DNA of 64,000 bases from Brenneria corticis (GTDB lineage: Bacteria; Pseudomonadota; Gammaproteobacteria; Enterobacterales; Enterobacteriaceae), in NCBI RefSeq assembly GCF_003115855.1, contig NZ_KZ819088.1, positions 1 through 64,000 of the forward strand, written 5' to 3'. Positions 26,742 to 35,411 of the stretch are shown piece by piece. Numbering within the stretch: position 1 is the stretch's first letter; the number at the start of each line of letters is the position of its first letter. The position numbers were made by a program, and so were the translations under genes. The notes under the pieces were generated by a model, which searched no databases, had not been told where the DNA came from, and saw only the letters and a program-made list of their open reading frames with translations.

Positions 26742-26798
26742 TAAAGCGTTAGCATCGTAGCGGGTCACCTTACGTGGCCCTGTTTATTTGAGAAATAA

Positions 26799-27143
26799 TT
26801 AAAATGATGCCAGCGGCCGCCGGAAATCCGCCGGTTCGGGCGATATGGCTACCGTGCGCAGATGGCGGTTGCAGATAAACCACACCTCGTCCCTGTCGTT
26901 GGAGAAAATGTAATAGGCGTCCGACGTTTCCGACGGGTTAAACATGCCAATGGCTCTGTAGGCGGTCTCGCAGTTAAATCCGCTGTTAAGCGGCAAGGGA
27001 GTCGGTCCGTTGTCCAACTGTTTTATTCTCAGATACAAACCTTCCTCAAACCAAAGCATACAAGCCTCTGCAATTTCACTATGACCATAAAAGTATAGGC
27101 CGCAGATTTCCAAGTAGCGCGTTTTGTGCGTTGAGTTCAGCAT
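26799..27143 (-). CDS. Hypothetical protein
   Basis: Open frame of 114 residues that I do not recognise. It has no signal peptide or membrane segment. It is rich in aromatic residues and cysteines (CGLYFYG, CMLWFEEG, YYIFSND, VWFICNRH), suggesting a folded cytosolic domain of mixed strands. The start could be ATG 27143 or the TTG before it; no strong ribosome site is visible. It is convergent with the ABM-like gene and divergent from the DUF1883-like gene across an AT-rich gap. Confidence 0.55.
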   Translation of the reverse strand: MLNSTHKTRYLEICGLYFYGHSEIAEACMLWFEEGLYLRIKQLDNGPTPLPLNSGFNCETAYRAIGMFNPSETSDAYYIFSNDRDEVWFICNRHLRTVAISPEPADFRRPLASF

Positions 27144-27146
27144 CAA

Positions 27147-27446
27147 AATTGGTGAAAAACGCTATTTACCGGCTTGTGACGCATTTTATTCGGTAAAATT
27201 CCCCTCATAGCGCGTTGATTATATTGTTTATCGCGATTATGAAGAATTATCAAAAAACCTAATAAGACGTTGCCTGCCATAGGTTCATCTTATTCCAGCG
27301 GAGATTGGTTGGAAACGTGAAATTAATTTGATCTAAATCACAATCGGTCGGTATACATTTTGTTGTTATGAAAATCCCGTTGTGGGAAATAATCGATAGA
27401 TTGGCTTCATAAAGGCATGCTAATGGCGGTGTGCTGTGGAGGATGT
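27147..27446. other. AT-rich divergent promoter region with CRP/FNR-like site
   Basis: About 300 bases without a gene, visibly richer in A and T than the surroundings. TTTGA-TCTAAA-TCACA at 27327-27342 matches a CRP site in nine of ten key bases and also reads as an FNR-like TTGAT-N4-ATCA. A TGTTAT box near 27362 would put the start of transcription about 40 bases downstream of its centre. This is suggestive only. Confidence 0.35.
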
Positions 27447-27704
27447 ATGTCTGTGATTCGCACGTGTTTGAGTCTTTTTGGCGGTGATACGGTAATTGTT
27501 CGATGCGCTAATACCTTTGATCTTCAGATGATTAATGGCTCGCCGGCTACGAACCCTCAGAATAAAACAGCAGAAAAAGACGCTATTAGCGTAAGTGCTG
27601 AAGGGGAGGTTTATTTAACGGTTCCTTACACTGGCGAGTGGGATTTAATCATCAATGCAAAGAATGATACGCCTGAGCACTCGATATCCTATTTCCCGGC
27701 CTGA
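27447..27704 (+). CDS. DUF1883-like small protein
   Basis: Protein of 85 residues; ATG 27447 is preceded by GGAGG (27438-27442), which fixes the start. The arrangement GGDTVIVRCANTFDLQMIN, then a variable loop, then VYLTVPYTGEWDLIIN, parallels the DUF1883 family, in which a strand 'GG-x-V-x-V' plus 'N-V-x-LMD' is followed by 'V-x-L-x-V-P-x-x-G-x-W-x-V-V-V-D'. DUF1883 proteins appear beside TIR or other signalling modules in some genomes, but no such partner is encoded here. Function unknown. Confidence 0.6.
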   Translation: MSVIRTCLSLFGGDTVIVRCANTFDLQMINGSPATNPQNKTAEKDAISVSAEGEVYLTVPYTGEWDLIINAKNDTPEHSISYFPA

Positions 27705-27815
27705 TGCTATCCTGGTCAGCATATTTGATTAGCGCCGTCGGACAATTATCTCCGCCAGGCGGTGCTTTTCGGATTAATGCTGATCATTCAGGTTATTAGG
27801 ATAACCAGGTCTGGG

Positions 27816-28361
27816 TTAGGCGTTATTCCTGATGGCGTCTGTCAATGCCGTTATCTGCTGTGATATTAACGCTTTGATTTTCTCATCAATCAGGTTGCCG
27901 TCCGCGTCGAAACCGCCGCTAAAGGCGTTGGAAAAGACCTCAGGTTTATTCAACGGCTGTAAATCAAGAAATACGCACACCTGACGCAAATGATATTGCG
28001 CGCGTGACGTTCCCATACCGCCGCCGGCGCCCATTATTGCTAATGGTTTTCCTGCTAATAATGTTTTATCCGTATCACGGGATATCCAGTCCAGAATATT
28101 TTTCAACGCCGGAGCAATGGAATAATTATATTCCGGACAGGCGATAACCAAACCGTGCGCTTTTTTAACCTGCTGTATTACGCGCTGCACCGAATCGGGT
28201 ACGGCTGTTATATCCGAGTTATAAAACGGCACCTGGCTTAAATCGGCGATATCCAGCGATACGTTGTCAGGCAATACCGATTGCACCGCCCGTAGTAAGC
28301 CTTTATTGGTTGATTTCTGGCGTAGACTGCCTGCAATACCCACAAGATTAATCGTTGCCAT
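27816..28361 (-). CDS. NADPH-dependent FMN reductase family protein
   Basis: Flavodoxin-fold oxidoreductase of 181 residues, similar in length and motifs to the chromate/quinone reductase ChrR (YieF). The FMN phosphate loop GSLRQKSTNKG lies at residues 11-21. CPEYNYSIAPALKNILDW is the hallmark second motif that contacts the isoalloxazine. Expected reaction: NAD(P)H-dependent two-electron reduction of quinones, azo dyes or chromate; the physiological substrate is not deducible. It lies downstream of a strong terminator, so it should have its own promoter in 28362-28400. Confidence 0.88.
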   Translation of the reverse strand: MATINLVGIAGSLRQKSTNKGLLRAVQSVLPDNVSLDIADLSQVPFYNSDITAVPDSVQRVIQQVKKAHGLVIACPEYNYSIAPALKNILDWISRDTDKTLLAGKPLAIMGAGGGMGTSRAQYHLRQVCVFLDLQPLNKPEVFSNAFSGGFDADGNLIDEKIKALISQQITALTDAIRNNA

Positions 28362-28398
28362 AATAGTTGCTTCTCTAGCTAAAGGTTGCGTTTAAATA

Positions 28399-28440
28399 AA
28401 AACCCGCACTTGATTCCGCTGCGGAAACTCAAGTACGGGT
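28399..28440 (-). terminator. Terminator of the aldehyde dehydrogenase gene
   Basis: Minus-strand stem ACCCGTACTTGA/TCAAGTGCGGGT (one mismatch) with a smaller internal TTTCCGC-A-GCGGAA hairpin, followed by TTTTTATTT. It begins 24 bases after the dehydrogenase stop codon. Confidence 0.8.
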
Positions 28441-28463
28441 CGTCCTGCTACGAAGCCACTGAA

Positions 28464-29855
28464 TCAGAATTCAGCATCGATATCAACAATGTTGACCAGT
28501 TTGTGGTTAACGAACTCTTTGATGCCTAATCCGATTAATTCACGTCCGTACCCTGAACGGCGAACGCCGCCGAAGGGGAGGTCGGCTTTGACCATGGTCG
28601 GGTGGTTGACAAAAATCATCCCGGTCGAGACTTTTTTCGCCACTTCCGCTCCATGCTGAGCATCCTGGGTGAAGACGGAACCGCCTAAACCGAAAGGCGA
28701 GTCGTTGGCGATGCGGATCGCGTCGTCTTCGTCCTTGGCGCGGAAAAGCATCGATACCGGTCCGAAGAACTCCATATAATAGGCCGGGTTGTCCGGTGAA
28801 ATATCGGTCAGAATGGTCGGCTGGACGAATGCCCCTTGCTGCGGCACTTTGGGACCGACTTCTGTGGCGGTTGCCCCATGATCCACGGCGAACTGAATTT
28901 TCTCTCTTACTTCATCGGCGGCTTTCTGTGAAGAGAGCGGCGCCAGCGTAGTCGAGGGTTCGAGCGGATCGCCCGCGCGCAATGCCGCAACGCCTGCGGT
29001 ATAGCGTTCAAGGAAGTCATCATAGACTTCATCGACGATAATCATTCGTTTAGAGGATACGCATACCTGTCCGCCGTTCCAGTGGCGGCCAAACACCGCC
29101 CACTTGGCGGTTTTTTCCAGCTCGGCGTCAGCCAGTACGATAAAGGCGTCGGCGCCGCCGAGTTCAAGCGTCGATTTTTTGAGCGCTTTAGCCGCCTGCT
29201 GGGCAACCAGCGCGCCGGCGTCTTCCGAACCGGTAAGCGCCACGCCGTGAACCCGCGTATCGTTGAGAATAAGTTCAATCTGAGAGCGGGTGGCGTACAG
29301 GTTTTTGAACGCGCCTTGCGGTAAACCCGCGTCGAGCATCAGTCGTTCGAAAAGCGCGGAGCTCTGCGGCACGTTTGAGGCATGTTTCAGCAGGATGGTA
29401 TTACCCGCCGACAGCTGCGGCGCAATGATGCGTGCAATCTGATAGTAGGGAAAGTTCCAGGGTTCGATAGCCAGCAGCACGCCCAGCGGGTCATGGTATA
29501 TGACCGCTTCACCCTCAGCGGGATCGGCCACCGGGAGTTTTTCCGGCGCCAGGAGCGACTCTGCGTATTTTGCGTAATATTCAAAGATCTGCGCGGACAA
29601 TTCCACTTCGGCTTTCGCTTCGGTAAACAGCTTACCCATCTCAAGGGTTAATAATTTCGCGTGGTTGTCGCTATCTTTGCGCAGCAAATCGGCTGCACGC
29701 TGCATGATGGCGCGTCGTTCGGCGAACGAGGTGTTTTTCCATGTCTGGAATGTTGCATGCGCGTGTTCTATCGCCGACGCCACTTCAGCGTCTGTCGCAT
29801 CAGGGAAGGTTTTGATCAGTTCCCCTGTGTAAGGGTTCGTGGTGGCGTATGCCAT
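28464..29855 (-). CDS. Succinate-semialdehyde-type NAD(P) aldehyde dehydrogenase
   Basis: Aldehyde dehydrogenase of 463 residues, the length of E. coli Sad (YneI, 462) and with the same N-terminal family pattern. Catalytic Cys265 is in GGQVCVSSKR and the general-base Glu231 in LELGGADAF. The cofactor region EPWNFP and the C-terminal PFGGVRRSGYGREL are intact. Most likely it oxidises succinate semialdehyde to succinate; related aldehydes cannot be excluded. AAGGAGAAATAAT precedes the ATG. It is monocistronic, with a terminator behind it. Confidence 0.88.
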   Translation of the reverse strand: MAYATTNPYTGELIKTFPDATDAEVASAIEHAHATFQTWKNTSFAERRAIMQRAADLLRKDSDNHAKLLTLEMGKLFTEAKAEVELSAQIFEYYAKYAESLLAPEKLPVADPAEGEAVIYHDPLGVLLAIEPWNFPYYQIARIIAPQLSAGNTILLKHASNVPQSSALFERLMLDAGLPQGAFKNLYATRSQIELILNDTRVHGVALTGSEDAGALVAQQAAKALKKSTLELGGADAFIVLADAELEKTAKWAVFGRHWNGGQVCVSSKRMIIVDEVYDDFLERYTAGVAALRAGDPLEPSTTLAPLSSQKAADEVREKIQFAVDHGATATEVGPKVPQQGAFVQPTILTDISPDNPAYYMEFFGPVSMLFRAKDEDDAIRIANDSPFGLGGSVFTQDAQHGAEVAKKVSTGMIFVNHPTMVKADLPFGGVRRSGYGRELIGLGIKEFVNHKLVNIVDIDAEF

Positions 29856-30458
29856 ATTATTTCTCCTTATAGAGGTGAAAATACGCTGTTACGGCTTAGG
29901 GTAAAAGTATTTCCACATGGTTGCGGCCAGACCCCGTCGTATGGTCGGATTCCGCCCTGGATAAACCGCGTCTGCTTTTGCGGAACATACTTTTCCGCAA
30001 AGGTAAATTCATGCTTCTCTAACGAATATTTAACATAGTTAGCATACATTGTTTGATCATCTTGTGCATTATTGATGTGTTGCAAGCAAAGAATTTACCG
30101 GCTATCGGCATGTCGGCGGCAAGGGCAGTTAAAGAGACGCCAGGTACGGCAACCTGACCGGACGGTCTGTTTTGCCACTATCCTGGAGGGGTAATCCATC
30201 ATAAAATTTTAATATTCGCATATTGTTATTATTTTGCGGGCGCGAGGATGATAGATCGGCGATGTTTTGCCATAATTCTATAAAGGCAATAGGATTTTGT
30301 TATTTTATAACTGAAAACATTACTCATTTATTCTGCTTTCCAGCGCTGATTTTCAGTGCGCGTCCGTTTTGTACCGTTGCGAAACTAGTTAGATTTATAT
30401 CTGAATAATTACGTATTACTCTGCATACCGAAACGACAGATAGTAAAGGGGGAAACCC
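29856..30458. other. 603-bp AT-rich intergenic region
   Basis: No gene that I can support. A 72-codon minus-strand frame (30085-29867) ends exactly at the ribosome site of the dehydrogenase gene but begins with TTG and lacks its own ribosome site. The second half (30200-30440) is very AT-rich and must carry the promoter of the GGDEF-EAL gene, whose ribosome site AAGGGGG is at 30447-30453. Confidence 0.4.
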
Positions 30459-32630
30459 ATGAGGCATGCGCTAACAGTAGGTGATGAAGCCAATCGTCTT
30501 GCCGCTCTCCATGAATACGGCATTAAAAATACTTTGGCCGATCCCGGCCTTGATAATCTGGTCAATCTGGCGGCAAACGTTTTTAACGTACCTATTGTTT
30601 TGGTCTCGCTATTAGAATCTGAACGGCAGCTACTTGCCGCTGGCGTCGGTGTTTCCTTCAGTGAAACGCCAATAGATATTGCCTTCTGTCTGCATACCAT
30701 TCTGAAAAAGAGAATTCTGGTGGTTCCCGATACGCATAAGGATCCGAATTTCAGTAATAATCCGTTGGTCACCGGCGCTCCCTATATTCGATTTTATGCC
30801 GGCATCCCGTTACGGGCGCAATCCGGGCATGCCATCGGCGCGCTGTGCATCATTGATATCAAGCCTCGCTCGCATCTTAACGGCAGGGATAAACACAATC
30901 TGCGGGATCTGGCTACGCTGGTTATGGATAGACTGGAGATGCGCCGGTTGACGCTGGCGCGCAAGGCGAGTCAGGTGCGTTTTGAAAATATTTCCACTAC
31001 CTCTCCCGATGCCATTGTCTGTGCTAATGAAAAGGGCATGATTACTTTCTGCAATGCCGCGGCGCAGCAGATGCTCGGGTATACGGGCAACGAAGTCGTC
31101 GGACAGGACATTCGCGCCATCATCCCTGATTCATTTCTCGATCAGCTAAATCTGCTGATTGCGGATAGAGATTCTCTGGCTAAAGGCGCTACGCTGGAAT
31201 TAAAGGTACGGACCAAAGGCGGAGCGCTGGTTCCCGTCGAGCTCTCTATCTCGACGTGGCAGGATAATGCGCATGTCAGCTATGGCGCTATCCTGCGTGA
31301 TATTACCGAGCGCCGCCGTAATGAGGAACGGTTATTTCTACTGGCGCACATGGATCCGCTGACCGGTCTGGCCAACCGCACCTTATTGACTTCAAACCTG
31401 GTGCAGGCGCTGAAGAATGAAGCGTCGGTTTGCATAATGATGGTCGATCTGGATGGTTTTAAAGATGTTAACGACAGTCTGGGGCACGCCAGCGGCGATG
31501 CTATTCTGGTCAACGTGGCAAAAAAAATCCAGTCCAGCGTACGCACCGGCGATCTGGTGGCGCGCATGGGCGGAGACGAGTTCGCATTATTATTCCCGGG
31601 GCTGGATAATCAGCAGGTGGCGGCCCAAATTGCCGAGCATATTATTCATGAAATCTCCCAGACGATGATTATTGACGACCTGCAAATCAATATCAGCGCC
31701 AGCATTGGTACGGTGCTTTACCCCGCGGACGGCATTACCGCCCAGGATCTGCTGACCAGCGCGGATCTGGCGCTTTATCAGGCCAAATCCGAAGGCCGCA
31801 ACTGTCATCGTTTTTTTACTCAGCAGCTACGGGATACTTTTCAGGCAAAGCATGCCTTTCAGCTCGAGTTTGCCCGCGCTTATGAAAAACATGAGTTTGA
31901 GGTGTTTTACCAGCCCCAGGTCAGGCTGTCGAATAATAAAATTGTGGGGGCGGAAGCGCTGCTTCGCTGGCGCCATCCGCATAAGGGGTTACTCGGTCCG
32001 GCGGCGTTTCTTGCTGCGCTGGAACATGGCACCTGGGCCGAATGTATCGGCGACTGGGTGGTGCAGACGGCCTGCGAGCAGGCCGTCGCCTGGCGCAATG
32101 CCGGAGCCGAAAACTTTCGTATCAGCATTAATCTGTTTAGCGCCCAGTTTCGCTCGGGTACGCTGGCGCAGAAGATTATGGATGTGCTGCAACGGACCGG
32201 TTTGCCGCCTGAGTCGCTGGAGTTGGAAATTACCGAAAATATCATTCTGCGTTACGATGAAAATATGTTGCAGCCGCTCAATGAACTACGGAGCGCGGGT
32301 ATCGGTATCGCGTTCGATGACTACGGTACCGGTTACGCTTCGCTCAGCATGCTAAAAAACTATCCGGTAACGCGCCTTAAAATCGATCAAACCTTCGTTC
32401 GCACCATGTGCGAGTCGCCTTCGGATGCGGCGATCGTCCGGGCGATACTCTATCTTGGAAAAAGTTTTGGGCTGGCGGTTATTGCCGAAGGCGTCGAGAC
32501 GCTGGAACAGTGCGAGCGGCTAAGAAGCAAAGGCTGCGAGGAGGCCCAGGGATACTTATTCGGCCATCCGATGTCCGCGCAGGATTTCACCCGGCGGCTA
32601 AAGTTGCATAAATCGTCGGCTAACCGATGA
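30459..32630 (+). CDS. GAF-PAS-GGDEF-EAL cyclic di-GMP enzyme
   Basis: Soluble signalling protein of 723 residues with no membrane segment. GAF domain about 20-160, PAS domain about 172-290, GGDEF about 292-455 and EAL about 465-715. The synthase motif GGDEF is intact at 371-375, with an inhibitory I-site RTGD (362-365) five residues before it. The phosphodiesterase side keeps EAL (499-501), ELEITEN, FDDYGTGYASL (619-629), KID and AEGVET, so both activities look possible. The ligand of the GAF domain is unknown. It stands upstream of ypdAB on the same strand with 112 bases between, probably as a separate unit. Confidence 0.93.
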   Translation: MRHALTVGDEANRLAALHEYGIKNTLADPGLDNLVNLAANVFNVPIVLVSLLESERQLLAAGVGVSFSETPIDIAFCLHTILKKRILVVPDTHKDPNFSNNPLVTGAPYIRFYAGIPLRAQSGHAIGALCIIDIKPRSHLNGRDKHNLRDLATLVMDRLEMRRLTLARKASQVRFENISTTSPDAIVCANEKGMITFCNAAAQQMLGYTGNEVVGQDIRAIIPDSFLDQLNLLIADRDSLAKGATLELKVRTKGGALVPVELSISTWQDNAHVSYGAILRDITERRRNEERLFLLAHMDPLTGLANRTLLTSNLVQALKNEASVCIMMVDLDGFKDVNDSLGHASGDAILVNVAKKIQSSVRTGDLVARMGGDEFALLFPGLDNQQVAAQIAEHIIHEISQTMIIDDLQINISASIGTVLYPADGITAQDLLTSADLALYQAKSEGRNCHRFFTQQLRDTFQAKHAFQLEFARAYEKHEFEVFYQPQVRLSNNKIVGAEALLRWRHPHKGLLGPAAFLAALEHGTWAECIGDWVVQTACEQAVAWRNAGAENFRISINLFSAQFRSGTLAQKIMDVLQRTGLPPESLELEITENIILRYDENMLQPLNELRSAGIGIAFDDYGTGYASLSMLKNYPVTRLKIDQTFVRTMCESPSDAAIVRAILYLGKSFGLAVIAEGVETLEQCERLRSKGCEEAQGYLFGHPMSAQDFTRRLKLHKSSANR

Positions 32631-32742
32631 CTCGCCGGATCGGCGTCAGGAGCGGTACCAGGGGTTAAGAGCAGTTAAAAGTGGAATCCGGAACACATTT
32701 TTTCTATAGTGACCAACAATTCTCTTGCCGCTGGAATGATCC

Positions 32743-34488
32743 GTGAGCGAAATATTTGAGATGCTGCTGGCGGTGTTCGATCGAGCCGCGCTGATGCTGA
32801 TTTGTCTGTTCTTTCTTACCCGAACGCGGCAGTTTCGTCAGCTGTTGCAAAAAGATCGACATTCTCTCGGCGAGCGCATCACGGTTACGGCCATTTTTTC
32901 TCTGTTCGCGCTGTTTGGCACATACTCCGGCATCAACGTTGAGGGCTCGCTGGTCAACGTACGCGTGATTGCGGTAATGTCCGGCGGTATTCTGTTTGGA
33001 CCCTGGGTCGGCGTCGCCACCGGGGTAATTGCCGGCGTTCATCGTTATTTAATTGATATTGACGGCATTAGCTCGGTTCCCTGTTTGATCACCAGCGTTA
33101 TTGCCGGTGTGACGGCCGGTTGCATTAATAAGCGGGTGAAAAAGGAGCGGCAGTGGAGCATAGGCATTCTGGGCGGAATGCTGTGCGAGTCGTTGACCAT
33201 GCTGCTGGTGGTGGCCTGGGCGACGCCGACGGCGCTGGGGCTGGAGATCGTCTCGAAAATAGCGGCGCCGATGATTCTGGGGTCGGTATGCATCGGCTTG
33301 ATCGTGCTGCTGGTGCAGAGCGTCGCCAACGAAAAAGAAGCGATCGCCGCCAGACAGGCGAAGCTCGCGCTGGATATCGCCCATAAAACCCTGCCGTATT
33401 TCCGCAATATCAACAGCGATTCGTTAACCACCATCTGCAATATCATTCGCAGCGAAATTAATGCCGACGCGGTGGCGATCACCAATACGCAGCATATTCT
33501 GGCTTATGTCGGCGTCGGAGAAGAAAAATATAATAGTGGGCAGGATATCATCAGCCCTATGACGCAACTGGCGATTAACGACGGGAAAATCATTATCAAG
33601 AATAATGATGAACAACATCTGACGCCGCAAATTCACTCGATGATCGTCATCCCGCTGTGGGAACATGGGCAAGTCACCGGCTCATTGAAAATTTATTACT
33701 GCCACGCGCACAAAATCACCTATTCGCTGCGCGTGATGGCGGTGGGGCTATCTCAGATAATGTCCACGCAGATTGAGGTGTCCCGTATGGAGCAATTGCG
33801 GGATATGGCGAACAAGGCGGAGCTGCGGGCGTTACAGAGTAAAATTAATCCGCATTTTCTATTTAATGCGCTCAATGCCATCTCCTCTTCGATACGCATC
33901 AATCCGGACACCGCTCGCCAATTGGTGATCAATCTGTCGCGCTATTTGCGTTACAACCTGGAACTTAACGACGACGAACCGATTGATATAAAAAAAGAGC
34001 TATATCAAATACGCGATTATATCGCCATTGAGCAGGCGCGTTTCGGCGCGAAATTAACCGTCATCTACGATATTGACGACGATCTGTCGTATAAAATCCC
34101 CAGCCTGTTAATTCAGCCATTGGTGGAAAACGCTATTGTGCACGGCATTCAGCCGTGCCGGGGAAAAGGCACTGTCGTGGTGTCGGTGAAAGATCGGGGC
34201 GACCGTCTGCTGGTGGCCGTCAAAGATACCGGGCACGGCATCAGCCAGGAAACCATGGACAGGGTGGCGCGCAACGAACTGCCCGGCAATAAAATCGGCC
34301 TGCTGAACGTTCATCATCGGGTGCGTTTACTTTACGGCGAGGGATTGCATATTCGTCGGTTAGAGCCGGGAACGGAAATCTCCTTCTATATTCCCCGGTC
34401 CGATAAACAGCAGCCGATTATTCCGCAAACGCCAGGCGTGCGCGACGCGATGAACGCTTCCGTTATCCAGTCAGGAGAGAGTCAGTGA
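32743..34488 (+). CDS. ypdA: YpdA (PyrS), LytS-type pyruvate sensor kinase
   Basis: Sensor kinase of 581 residues (E. coli YpdA 565). It starts at GTG 32743, where SEIFEMLLAVFDRAALMLI equals the E. coli beginning apart from two residues. The 5TM-LYT membrane domain covers about 1-195, a GAF domain about 215-345, and the histidine kinase follows with phospho-acceptor His371 in INPHFLFN. In E. coli this kinase responds to external pyruvate. A C-terminal tail of about 25 residues is extra. Its stop overlaps the GTG of ypdB. Confidence 0.96.
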   Translation: MSEIFEMLLAVFDRAALMLICLFFLTRTRQFRQLLQKDRHSLGERITVTAIFSLFALFGTYSGINVEGSLVNVRVIAVMSGGILFGPWVGVATGVIAGVHRYLIDIDGISSVPCLITSVIAGVTAGCINKRVKKERQWSIGILGGMLCESLTMLLVVAWATPTALGLEIVSKIAAPMILGSVCIGLIVLLVQSVANEKEAIAARQAKLALDIAHKTLPYFRNINSDSLTTICNIIRSEINADAVAITNTQHILAYVGVGEEKYNSGQDIISPMTQLAINDGKIIIKNNDEQHLTPQIHSMIVIPLWEHGQVTGSLKIYYCHAHKITYSLRVMAVGLSQIMSTQIEVSRMEQLRDMANKAELRALQSKINPHFLFNALNAISSSIRINPDTARQLVINLSRYLRYNLELNDDEPIDIKKELYQIRDYIAIEQARFGAKLTVIYDIDDDLSYKIPSLLIQPLVENAIVHGIQPCRGKGTVVVSVKDRGDRLLVAVKDTGHGISQETMDRVARNELPGNKIGLLNVHHRVRLLYGEGLHIRRLEPGTEISFYIPRSDKQQPIIPQTPGVRDAMNASVIQSGESQ

Positions 34489-35228
34489 AAGGCATTATTG
34501 TTGAGGATGAGTTCCTGGCGCAGCAGGAGCTGAGCTATCTTATCAAACAGCACGGCGCTATTAGCATTGAGGCGACGTTCGACGACGGAATCGACGTATT
34601 AAAGTATCTGCAGCATAACGAAGTCGATGTCATCTTCCTGGACATCAATATTCCTTCGCTTGATGGCGTCTGCCTGGCGCAAAATATCAGTAAGTTTGCG
34701 CATAAGCCTTATATCATTTTTATTACCGCGTATAAGGAACACGCGGTCGAAGCGTTTGAAGTCGACGCCTTCGACTATATTCTCAAGCCGTATCATGAAT
34801 CGCGCATCGTCACTATGCTGCGCAAGCTGGAAGCGGACTGGCGACAGCGGCAGACGGCAACGGCGGCAGAGCAGGGCAATAACCAGGGCGCGGCGCGAAA
34901 TCAGACCGTTAACCTGATGAAGGATGAACGCATTATCGTCACGGACATCGGTGATATTTACTATGCCGCCGCCCAGGAAAAGGTCACGCTGGTGTATACC
35001 CGGCGGGAAGAGTTCGTCATGCCGATGAATATCACCGAGTTTTGCAGCCGCTTGCCGGAGGATTATTTCTTCCGCTGTCACCGTTCTTACGGCGTAAATC
35101 TGACCAAAATTCGCGAAATTGTTCCCTGGTTTAACAATACCTATATCCTGCGGCTGAACGATCTGGATTTTGAAGTCCCGGTGAGCCGCAGCAAAATAAA
35201 AGAGTTCAGGTCGTTGATGCGTCTTTAA
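34485..35228 (+). CDS. ypdB: YpdB (PyrR), LytTR response regulator
   Basis: Response regulator of 247 residues (E. coli 244). It starts at GTG 34485 with AGGAGA at 34473-34478, overlapping the ypdA stop as GTGA. Receiver domain with Asp53 (FLDINIPSLDG) and a LytTR DNA-binding domain from about residue 140, including FFRCHRSYGVNL. In E. coli YpdB activates yhjX by binding two direct repeats GGCATTTCAT. Matching repeats lie immediately after this gene, in front of the transporter gene, so regulator and target are neighbours. Confidence 0.96.
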   Translation: MKGIIVEDEFLAQQELSYLIKQHGAISIEATFDDGIDVLKYLQHNEVDVIFLDINIPSLDGVCLAQNISKFAHKPYIIFITAYKEHAVEAFEVDAFDYILKPYHESRIVTMLRKLEADWRQRQTATAAEQGNNQGAARNQTVNLMKDERIIVTDIGDIYYAAAQEKVTLVYTRREEFVMPMNITEFCSRLPEDYFFRCHRSYGVNLTKIREIVPWFNNTYILRLNDLDFEVPVSRSKIKEFRSLMRL

Positions 35229-35230
35229 CG

Positions 35231-35261
35231 GCATTTCATTCCGCATTTCAGGCATCTCATT
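35231..35261 (+). promoter_or_regulatory. YpdB operator: two direct repeats
   Basis: GGCATTTCAT (35231-35240), an 11-base spacer, then GGCATCTCAT (35252-35261). This equals the E. coli YpdB target in sequence, except one base, and in spacing. It starts two bases after the ypdB stop codon and lies upstream of the transporter promoter. Confidence 0.85.
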
Positions 35262-35270
35262 CCCCATTCG

Positions 35271-35299
35271 AACAATCGCCGTCAACCCGCTTGTATACT
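35271..35299 (+). promoter_or_regulatory. Promoter of the YhjX-type transporter gene
   Basis: TATACT at 35294-35299 serves as -10; the -35 place (35271-35276) reads GAACAA, a poor match, as expected for an activator-dependent promoter. The start of transcription would be near 35306, putting the YpdB repeats at about -75 to -45. Confidence 0.6.
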
Positions 35300-35411
35300 G
35301 GCCTCAGACCATGGCTGACGGCGTTTGCGGCGCTATTTCCTTCCGCGCGTCAGCCTGTATTTTTTAGCGCGCCGAGTGATTCGGCGCAAACTTTGATGCA
35401 GGGGAAAACCC

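Noticed and set aside
30223..30408. 61-codon frame upstream of the GGDEF-EAL gene
   Set aside because: Phe- and Cys-rich product of an AT-rich promoter region, no ribosome site.
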